Shown here: one piece after another, positions 6,085-11,910 of the stretch
Position numbering within the stretch: position 1 is the first letter of the stretch
Layout of the letters: the number at the start of each line of letters is the position of its first letter
Origin: an uncultured Oscillospiraceae bacterium
GTDB lineage: Bacteria > Bacillota > Clostridia > Oscillospirales > Oscillospiraceae
Reading direction: 5' to 3'
DNA: 11,910 bases
Assembly (NCBI GenBank): GCA_900752305.1
Contig: CAADUV010000025.1
Location: 1 to 11,910, forward strand
Position numbers and translations under genes: made by a program
The notes under the pieces: generated by a model
What the model saw: only the letters and a program-made list of their open reading frames with translations
Database searches by the model: none
What the model was told of the DNA's origin: nothing

Positions 6085-6348
6085 TCACTCAGCCTGGTCG
6101 CCAGCCAGCAGGGCAGCCAGTTCTTCCACTGCTTCCCCTTCGCCGGGGCCGTCTGCGATCAGTTGAATCTTCGTGCCCTGGGTCACGCCCATGGACAGAA
6201 CACCCAGAAGGCTCTTGGCATTGGCACGCCGTTCTCCCTTTTCCACCCAAATGGAACAAGTGTGCTCATTCGCCTTCTGGACAAAGAAAGTCGCGGGTCT
6301 AGCATATAGTCCGTTCTGACTCTTTACAACCGCTTCCTTTACTGTCAT
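6085..6348 (-). CDS. HPr-family protein lacking the phosphocarrier histidine (Crh-like)
   Basis: The 87-residue product has the length and whole fold pattern of HPr, the small phosphocarrier of the sugar phosphotransferase system. At the active site the motif reads GLYARPA: Tyr15 (codon TAT at 6304-6306) replaces His15, which enzyme I phosphorylates. Arg17 and Pro18 are kept. The regulatory site is intact: Ser46 in NAKSLLGVLSMG, the target of HPr kinase in Firmicutes, with Leu47 and Leu48 as the hydrophobic patch. This combination (no His15, Ser46 kept) is that of Bacillus Crh, which has Gln15 and acts as a CcpA partner and not as a phosphocarrier. By analogy this protein should not carry phosphate to sugar permeases but could be a regulator. 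That is inference. It has its own promoter and terminator. GGAGG lies about 11 bases upstream of the ATG. Confidence 0.9.
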   Translation of the reverse strand: MTVKEAVVKSQNGLYARPATFFVQKANEHTCSIWVEKGERRANAKSLLGVLSMGVTQGTKIQLIADGPGEGEAVEELAALLAGDQAE

Positions 6349-6397
6349 ATCTCAATATACCTCCCCAAGGCATTTAGTTGTTTAATTGCCTAACCGT

Positions 6398-6427
6398 ATC
6401 ATAGCAAATCTTGAATATTTTCGTCAA
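6398..6427 (-). promoter_or_regulatory. Sigma-A-type promoter of the HPr-like gene
   Basis: On the minus strand TTGACG (6422-6427) and TATGAT (6398-6403) are separated by 18 bases in AT-rich DNA. The -10 box lies 49 bases before the HPr-like start codon. This AT-rich island stands out from the surrounding GC-rich coding sequence. No clear operator was found. Confidence 0.8.
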
Positions 6428-6512
6428 GAGCATTTTGAACAAAGTTGCCACAGCAACCCGGCAAAAAAATTGCAATGATTGAGCATGACCACCAAAGGCA
6501 AGCCCTTTCCTG

Positions 6513-8894
6513 TCATTTCAGTTCCACAATGGTCACGCCGGTCTCCCCTTCGCCGTACCGCCCCAGCCGGAAGCCCTTGACGTACTTGCAGGTCTTCAAA
6601 TGCTGCTGCACCGCCTGGCGCAATGCGCCGGTGCCCTTGCCGTGGATGATGGTGACGGTGGTCAGGTGCGCCATCACGGCGTCATCCAAGAAGCGATCCA
6701 CCATGGCCACCCCTTCGTCGCCGGTCATGCCCCGGATGTCCAGCTCCGGCCGGGCGCCGGAGGCGCGCATCTGGCTCTGCACCCGACGCACCATCCGCCG
6801 CATCTGCTTCTGGGCGTTGTGCTTGGGGGCGTCCACCACACGGACTTCGGTCTGCTTGGCGGAGATTTTCAGGATGCCCGCCTGGAGCTGGAGGCTGCCG
6901 TCCTTGTTGACCTGCAAGACCTGGGCACGGGTGCCCATCCGCTTCAGCTCCACCGTGTCCCCTACCTGTGCCGGGCGAGTGGGCTCCTCTTCCTCCTGGG
7001 GCAGGGAGCGGGCGTGGAACTTCTCGTCCGCCTGGTTGATGCGCTGGCGGAGGGCACTGCGCTGCTGGTTGACATTCTGCCAATCCTGCCCTTCTTTTTG
7101 CTTCTTCTTCATCTGATCCAGCTCGTGGAACACGGTGTTGGACACGGCACGAGCCTCTGCCAAAATCTCCCTGGCCTCTTCCCGAGCACCGTCCAGCATT
7201 TTGGCTCGCTCGGTCTCCAGCCGCTTCCGATGCTCCTTGGCGGCGGCGGCGTCCTGCTCCATTTGCAAGCGCAGCCGGGCGGCCTCCCGCTTCTCCGCCT
7301 CCATCTCCTGGCGCTGGCGCTCCATCTTGCTCAGCACGTCCTCAAACTGGACGTTCTGCCGATCCAGATGCCCGCCTGCCAGCTCGATGACGTGCTCCGG
7401 CAGACCCAGCCGCCGGGCGATGGCGAAGGCGTTGGACTTGCCGGGGATGCCGATGAGCAGGCGATAGGTGGGACGGAGGGTCTCCACGTCAAACTCACAG
7501 GAGGCGTTCTCCACCCCGGCGGTGGTCATGGCGTACAGCTTCAGCTCGGCGTAGTGGGTGGTGGCCATGACCTTGGCGCCCAGGCTCCGGGATTCTTCAA
7601 TGATGGCCGTGGCCAGCGCCGCGCCCTCCACCGGGTCGGTGCCGGCGCCCAGCTCGTCGAAGAGCAACAACGTCCGGTCGTTGGCCTCCCCCAGCACCTT
7701 GACAATGTTGGTGATGTGGGAGGAGAAGGTGGACAGGGACTGCTCAATGGACTGCTCGTCGCCGATGTCCGCCAGGACTTTTTCAAAAATAGAAACCTGG
7801 CTGCCGTCGTCCACCGGCAAATGCAGACCGCACTGGGCCATGAGGGTGAGCAGGCCGGCCGTTTTCAGGGTGACCGTCTTGCCGCCGGTGTTGGGGCCGG
7901 TGATAACCAAGGTGTCGAAGGTCTGCCCCAATTCCAGGTCGATGGGCACCGCCTTTTTCTTGTCCAGCAGCGGATGCCGTGCGTGGCGGAACAGGAACCC
8001 GCCGTCCTCCACCAATTTTGGCTCCATGCCGTTCATCTGGTAGGACAGCTTGCCACGGGCGAAGATCAAATCCAGCGCCAACAACAGGTCGTAGTTCTGC
8101 AAGATGTCCTCTCGGAAGCTGGCCGCCTCTCGGGACAGGGACGCCAGGATGCGCTGGATTTCCGCTTCCTCCTTGGACAGCAGCTCCCGCAGCTCGTTGT
8201 TGGCCTTCACCGCGCCCATCGGCTCGATGAAATAGGTGGAGCCGGAGGCGGACACGTCATGGACCAGGCCGGGGATGCTCCCCTTGCACTCCGCCTTCAC
8301 CGGCACCACGAAACGGTTGGAGCGGATGGTGATGATGGCCTCCTGAAGGTACTTGGCGGAGGAGGAAGAGATGATGCGCTGGAGCACCTCCCGCGCCTTG
8401 CCGGAGGTGACCCGAATCTTCCGGCGCAGGTCGGCCAGCTCGGCGCTGGCGTTGTCGGCAATTTCGTCCTCAGATAGGATTGCGCCACTGATTTTTTCCT
8501 CCAAATATTTGTTAGGGGTCAGGCTCTTAAAAATGCTGTGGATGCAGGTCTTCTCCTCCCCCACGCCGCTGTAGGACGCCACGTTCCGGGTGGTGCGCAG
8601 GACGGAGGCGATCTGCAATAACTCACGGGTGTTCAGCACGCCGCCCAGGTGGGCACGCTGCAAAGACGCCGCCACAGGACGCAGGTTGCTCAGGGCGGGC
8701 GCGCCGTGGATGTCCATCATCTTCCGTGCCGCAGTGGTCTCCTGGAGCAGCAAGTTCACCTCGCCCCGATCGGTGCTGGGACGGATGCTTCGCACCCGCT
8801 CCCGTGTCTCATCGCTGACCGCTTGGGCGGCCAGCAGCTCCAAAACCGCTGGGAACTCCAGGGTTTGGAGGGATTTTTCCATTAAATCTGTCAT
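6513..8894 (-). CDS. mutS2: MutS2 / RqcU (Smr-domain ATPase)
   Basis: MutS2 is a MutS-like ATPase with a C-terminal Smr domain. Family members suppress homologous recombination in some bacteria; in Bacillus the protein also acts on collided ribosomes. At 793 residues it is full length. An N-terminal core and clamp (1-320) leads to the ATPase: Walker A GPNTGGKT (333-340), LSTFSSH (387-393), Walker B LLLFDELGAG (409-418) and TTHYAELK (445-452). A long coiled coil (about 515-620) and a KOW-like linker (about 642-688) follow, then the Smr domain (718-793) with LDIRG and HGKG (751-754), the latter linked to nuclease activity. GAGG (8905-8908) favours the ATG at 8894; an ATG four codons in, giving the family-like MEKSLQTLEF, is possible. 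It follows recO by 23 bases. Confidence 0.95.
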   Translation of the reverse strand: MTDLMEKSLQTLEFPAVLELLAAQAVSDETRERVRSIRPSTDRGEVNLLLQETTAARKMMDIHGAPALSNLRPVAASLQRAHLGGVLNTRELLQIASVLRTTRNVASYSGVGEEKTCIHSIFKSLTPNKYLEEKISGAILSEDEIADNASAELADLRRKIRVTSGKAREVLQRIISSSSAKYLQEAIITIRSNRFVVPVKAECKGSIPGLVHDVSASGSTYFIEPMGAVKANNELRELLSKEEAEIQRILASLSREAASFREDILQNYDLLLALDLIFARGKLSYQMNGMEPKLVEDGGFLFRHARHPLLDKKKAVPIDLELGQTFDTLVITGPNTGGKTVTLKTAGLLTLMAQCGLHLPVDDGSQVSIFEKVLADIGDEQSIEQSLSTFSSHITNIVKVLGEANDRTLLLFDELGAGTDPVEGAALATAIIEESRSLGAKVMATTHYAELKLYAMTTAGVENASCEFDVETLRPTYRLLIGIPGKSNAFAIARRLGLPEHVIELAGGHLDRQNVQFEDVLSKMERQRQEMEAEKREAARLRLQMEQDAAAAKEHRKRLETERAKMLDGAREEAREILAEARAVSNTVFHELDQMKKKQKEGQDWQNVNQQRSALRQRINQADEKFHARSLPQEEEEPTRPAQVGDTVELKRMGTRAQVLQVNKDGSLQLQAGILKISAKQTEVRVVDAPKHNAQKQMRRMVRRVQSQMRASGARPELDIRGMTGDEGVAMVDRFLDDAVMAHLTTVTIIHGKGTGALRQAVQQHLKTCKYVKGFRLGRYGEGETGVTIVELK

Positions 8895-8917
8895 AAGTAC
8901 ATTTCCTCATTCAAAGG

Positions 8918-9670
8918 TCACAGAGGTCTCCCTCTGACTTGCTTGTAAAACTCCAACGTGTGGAACCGCCTGTCCATCTGGCTCAGCAAAAACCCCTCAC
9001 ACACCTGTGCCAGCCGCCCCAGGGCATCCGTCCCCAGCCGGAAGGCGTACAGCCGCTTGCTGGGCACCCGGACGATGTGCCGCAGAGCGGCCAGGCTGTC
9101 CGGACAGAGGGGCAGGGTCTCCCCCGGCCCCACCGGGCAGGTCTTGCAGTGCAACACCCCTTCCCGTAGGTGGAAACAGGGCTGGCTAGGGTTGGGGTTG
9201 CCGCAGATGGCGCAGCAGTCCACCATCGGCTCATAGCCGGCCAGGCACATGGCCCGCAGCTCGAAGGCGGCCTTGATGAGCGCCGGTGGACGATCCAGGT
9301 TTTCCAGGGCGTAGAGGGCGTTCAGGATGAGCGCCAGCAGCTCCGGCACCGGTAGCTGTTCCGGAGCCAGCTGGTCGATGATCTCCGCAAAGTAGCAGGC
9401 CAGGGCATAGGACTCCAAGTCCTCCCGCACCCCTCGGAACTCCCGGTTGGTCACCGCCTCCTTCAGGCTCCACCGCTGGCGGTACTCGTAGAGGGTCATC
9501 TCCGACCACACCAGCATCTGCGCCGCCGCTGAGATGCCCCCGCCCTTTTTGCGGCTGCCTCGGGCGGAGATGGTGAGCTTGCCCATGTCCTGGGTCAGGA
9601 CGGTGAGGATCTTATCCGACTCCTTGTAATTCACTTCCCGCAGCACAAGCCCCTGGGTGGTCAACTGCAT
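8918..9670 (-). CDS. recO: DNA repair protein RecO
   Basis: RecO anneals complementary strands and helps load RecA in RecF-pathway gap repair. The 250-residue product is typical in length. It starts with the OB-fold sequence (MQLTTQGLVLREVNYKESDK, with ILTVLTQDMGKLTISARGSRK following), then a helical domain with a four-cysteine zinc site: CAIC (153-156) and CKTC (175-178). The ATG at 9670 is chosen because GGAGGGG (9676-9682) lies 5 bases upstream and the family N terminus begins there. A longer in-frame extension to 9784 covers the yqzL gene in another frame and is not homologous. The gene lies downstream of era and yqzL, as in Bacillus, and upstream of mutS2. A hairpin stands directly before its ribosome binding site. 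Confidence 0.95.
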   Translation of the reverse strand: MQLTTQGLVLREVNYKESDKILTVLTQDMGKLTISARGSRKKGGGISAAAQMLVWSEMTLYEYRQRWSLKEAVTNREFRGVREDLESYALACYFAEIIDQLAPEQLPVPELLALILNALYALENLDRPPALIKAAFELRAMCLAGYEPMVDCCAICGNPNPSQPCFHLREGVLHCKTCPVGPGETLPLCPDSLAALRHIVRVPSKRLYAFRLGTDALGRLAQVCEGFLLSQMDRRFHTLEFYKQVRGRPL

Positions 9671-9675
9671 CTTGT

Positions 9676-9682
9676 CCCCTCC
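9676..9682 (-). promoter_or_regulatory. Ribosome binding site fixing the recO start
   Basis: GGAGGGG on the minus strand, 5 bases before the ATG at 9670. It rules against longer in-frame starts upstream. CCAC-TTGT-GTGG just before and into it could form a weak 4-bp stem. Confidence 0.85.
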
Positions 9683-9691
9683 ACACAAGTG

Positions 9692-9719
9692 GATGAGCGG
9701 CCGGTTAAAGCCGCTCATC
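9692..9719 (-). other. Hairpin spanning the yqzL stop, upstream of recO
   Basis: GATGAGCGGC and GCCGCTCATC (10-bp perfect stem, 9692-9701 with 9710-9719) enclose an 8-base loop holding most of the yqzL stop codon. No U-tract follows, so it is not an intrinsic terminator. It ends 9 bases before the recO ribosome binding site and may affect coupling of yqzL and recO translation or RNA processing. Confidence 0.6.
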
Positions 9720-9842
9720 GTTGGTTCGTTTCTCTCGTCTGTCGTTGTCTCTCCGGTCACGGTGCTGCTCCCGGGCTTTGACAAAATTGTACGCCTGGGG
9801 CAGACCGGTGCGCAGGAAGAGCTTCCACGCCGGGTCTGTCAT
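9705..9842 (-). CDS. yqzL: YqzL-family small protein (45 aa)
   Basis: A 45-codon frame lies between era and recO, exactly where Bacillus and many clostridia carry yqzL. The product starts MTDPAWKLFLRTGLPQAYNF and continues VKAREQ, then a run dominated by Arg, Asp, Asn and Glu. The pattern W-x2-F-x2-TG-x4-Y near the N terminus is the hallmark I recall for YqzL proteins; the charged tail is variable in that family. The function of YqzL is unknown. GGGAGG lies about 7 bases before the ATG, in the 62-base gap after era. The stop lies in the loop of a hairpin in front of recO. Residues 5-20 probably form an amphipathic helix. The gene is easy to miss because of its size. Family call is from motif and position, not from a search. 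Confidence 0.82.
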   Translation of the reverse strand: MTDPAWKLFLRTGLPQAYNFVKAREQHRDRRDNDRREKRTNDERL

Positions 9843-9904
9843 GTTACCGCCTCCCGTTACCCCTAGGATTCCCCAGGGCGGGGCGGTTCATGTCTGGCAA
9901 TCTC

Positions 9905-10801
9905 TTACTGATCGGAGTAGCCAAAGTTGTGGATGGCCGCCAGGTTGTCCCGCCAGTTCTCCTTCACCTTCACCCAGGTGGTCAAAAACACCTTGGTGCC
10001 CATGAACCGCTCCATGTCCTTTCGGGCGGAGGTGGAGATTTTTTTCAGCATAGCGCCCTGCTTTCCGATGATGATGCCCTTGTGGCTGGCCTTTTCGCAG
10101 TAGATGGTGGCCTCCACGTCTACAATCTCATTGTCCCGCTCGGAGAACCGGGTGATCTCCACCGCCGTCCCGTGGGGGATCTCCCGCTGAAGCAGGCGGA
10201 GCATTTTTTCCCGCAAAATTTCCGCCATCACCTGCCGCTCCGGCTGGTCGGTGGTCATGTCCTCCGGAAACATCTGAGGGCCTTCGGTCAGGTAGCCGGT
10301 GAGGGTGTCCATCAGCTCGGGCACCCCATCCCCTTTCTGGGCGGAGATGGGCAGGATGGCGTCAAAGTCGAACTCCTGCTGATAGGCGTCGATAACCTCC
10401 AGCAGCTTGTCCTTTTGTTCCAGCGTATCAATCTTGTTGATGACCAGCACCCCCGGCACTTTCAGCGCCTTCATCCGCTCCATCAGCTGCAATTCCGGTG
10501 CGCCGGGCTTGGGGATGGGCTCTACCACCAATACAGCGGCGTCCACGTCGGTGATGCTGGCTCTTACCACCCCGTCCATGTACTCACCCAGCCGGTTCCG
10601 TGCCTTATGAAGCCCCGGCGTGTCGGTGAACACGAACTGACAGTCCCCCCGGGTGACGATGCCGCAGATGCGGTTGCGGGGGGTCTGGGGCTTGTTGGTG
10701 ACGATGGCGATCTTCTCCCCTACCAGCGCATTGAGCAGGGTGGATTTGCCCACGTTGGGGCGGCCGACAATGGTGATGATTCCTGATTTTTTGACTTCCA
10801 T
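9905..10801 (-). CDS. era: GTPase Era
   Basis: Era is an essential GTPase that binds the 3' end of 16S rRNA and guides assembly of the small ribosomal subunit. The 298-residue product is full length. GTP motifs are in order: G1 GRPNVGKS (13-20), switch I PQTPRNRI (38-45), G3 DTPG (60-63), G4 NKID (122-125) and G5 SAQ (153-155). The C-terminal KH domain has GIIIGKQG (242-249). In switch I the second threonine of the frequent QTTR is proline here; I believe other clostridial Eras share this but could not check. GAGG (10808-10811) lies 6 bases before the ATG. It follows ybeY by 38 bases; the dgkA and cdd genes found between them in Bacillus are absent. Confidence 0.97.
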   Translation of the reverse strand: MEVKKSGIITIVGRPNVGKSTLLNALVGEKIAIVTNKPQTPRNRICGIVTRGDCQFVFTDTPGLHKARNRLGEYMDGVVRASITDVDAAVLVVEPIPKPGAPELQLMERMKALKVPGVLVINKIDTLEQKDKLLEVIDAYQQEFDFDAILPISAQKGDGVPELMDTLTGYLTEGPQMFPEDMTTDQPERQVMAEILREKMLRLLQREIPHGTAVEITRFSERDNEIVDVEATIYCEKASHKGIIIGKQGAMLKKISTSARKDMERFMGTKVFLTTWVKVKENWRDNLAAIHNFGYSDQ

Positions 10802-10815
10802 ATGTTACCTCGATA

Positions 10816-10832
10816 CCGTTCCGGTGGAACGG
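10816..10832. other. Short perfect hairpin between ybeY and era
   Basis: CCGTTCC-GGT-GGAACGG, a 7-bp perfect stem with a 3-base loop. On the plus strand it is followed by GTTCTTTTTATT and would look like a terminator, but no plus-strand gene precedes it. On the minus (coding) strand no U-tract follows and it ends 4 bases before the era ribosome binding site. Confidence 0.55.
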
Positions 10833-10839
10833 GTTCTTT

Positions 10840-11330
10840 TTATTCTCTGGGCACGCCCATTTCGTTCATGATGGCCTCTTCCCGTGCCCGCATCTGCCGT
10901 TTCTGCTCGCCCTCGTCCATGTGGTCGTAGCCCAACAGGTGCAGCACCGAGTGAACGGCCAGATAGCCCAGCTCCCGCTGGATGCTGTGGCCATATTCCT
11001 CCGCCTGGGCTGTTGCCCGCTCTAAGGAGATGACCATATCCCCTAAGGGCAGCCGGTGGGTGGCTGGGTCTAACAACCGCTCGTCCACCGGCGGCTGACC
11101 GGCGGTCAGGTCGAACATGGGGAAGGAGAGCACGTCGGTGGGCGCGTCCACCTGGCGCTGTTCCAGGTTGATGCGGTGGATGCCCTGGTTGTCGGTGATG
11201 AGCACGTTGATCTCACAGGGCAGGGTGACGTGTTCCAGCTCCAGCGCCTTGGTGATGCACTGGCGCAGAAATTCCTCGTAGGGAAACGGGGCGTCCAGCT
11301 CTGATTCCAGCCAAATATCATGTTCTATCA

Positions 11331-11331
<1 letters not shown>
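10840..11331 (-). CDS. ybeY: Endoribonuclease YbeY
   Basis: YbeY is a zinc-dependent endoribonuclease needed for 16S rRNA 3'-end maturation and ribosome quality control. The 163-residue product has TDVLSFP (65-71) and the metal site [11 protein letters not shown], with His127, His131 and His137. [11 protein letters not shown] (96-106) is also typical. The ATG overlaps the phoH stop by one base (TAATG), so translation is probably coupled, and AAAGGGGA lies about 8 bases upstream inside the phoH end. In position next to phoH and era it matches the common Firmicute order, and its role in rRNA maturation parallels that of Era. Confidence 0.96.

Positions 11332-11910
<579 letters not shown>

Noticed and set aside
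4171..6309. Long plus-strand frames opposite uvrC and the HPr-like gene
   Set aside because: They are antisense shadows of well-identified genes, without a ribosome binding site or recognisable domains.
6444..6457. GTTGC-CACA-GCAAC as a mutS2 terminator
   Set aside because: The 5-bp stem is weak, lies upstream of the HPr-like promoter and has only a short T-poor tail (TTTGTTC) on the minus strand. It may contribute but cannot be called.
6600..8477. Open frame of about 625 codons on the plus strand opposite mutS2
   Set aside because: It is exactly antisense to a full-length mutS2. Its composition (runs of Leu, Gly, His, Gln, Val) is the usual shadow of GC-rich codon use and it matches no family.
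9671..9784. N-terminal extension of recO
   Set aside because: It overlaps yqzL in another frame and has no homology, while a strong ribosome binding site supports the start at 9670.
9843..9904. ACCGCC/GGCGGT pairing across the era-yqzL gap that could hide the yqzL ribosome binding site
   Set aside because: The arms are short, far apart and in GC-rich sequence where such matches are common; not called as a riboregulator.

Overview
The window reads as an ordinary housekeeping stretch of a GC-rich Firmicute, most likely a clostridium of the Oscillospiraceae type. That assignment is an inference from gene content and order (phoH-ybeY-era-yqzL-recO; uvrC-rsmD-coaD), purine-rich ribosome binding sites, a DUF4830-type protein, an HPr-family protein with a Ser46 site, and a short C/G-rich palindromic intergenic repeat. 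No mobile element, CRISPR array, rRNA or tRNA gene was found.

Layout. Positions 1-713, plus strand: the 3' part of uridine kinase, a perfect hairpin, then a 73-residue acidic protein of unknown function. A two-way terminator (732-767) separates these from a minus-strand pair, mutT-like Nudix hydrolase then trmO, which overlap by 8 bp. Divergent from mutT, a plus-strand gene (1917-2378) encodes a membrane-anchored DUF4830-like protein. A short region (2379-2521) with a terminator and a compound palindromic repeat follows. From 2522 to the end everything is on the minus strand. In transcription order it is: phoH (cut by the window edge), ybeY, era, a 45-residue YqzL-type gene, recO and mutS2; then a separate unit with a good sigma-A-type promoter for an HPr-like protein, closed by a strong terminator; then uvrC, rsmD and coaD in 4-bp overlapping register, and a coiled-coil protein.

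Function. The minus-strand block combines ribosome and rRNA maturation (ybeY, era, rsmD), DNA repair and recombination (recO, uvrC) and mutS2, which in Firmicutes is linked to both recombination control and collided ribosomes. coaD supplies coenzyme A. udk, the mutT-like gene and trmO act in nucleotide salvage, nucleotide or nucleic-acid housekeeping, and tRNA modification.

The best leads are modest. The HPr-like protein has Tyr where the phosphocarrier histidine (position 15) should be but keeps Ser46, as expected of a Crh-like regulator. A very small yqzL gene sits between era and recO. Perfect hairpins lie directly in front of the ribosome binding or start sites of four genes (the 73-residue gene, uvrC, recO, era). 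I do not see evidence for a wholly new system here.
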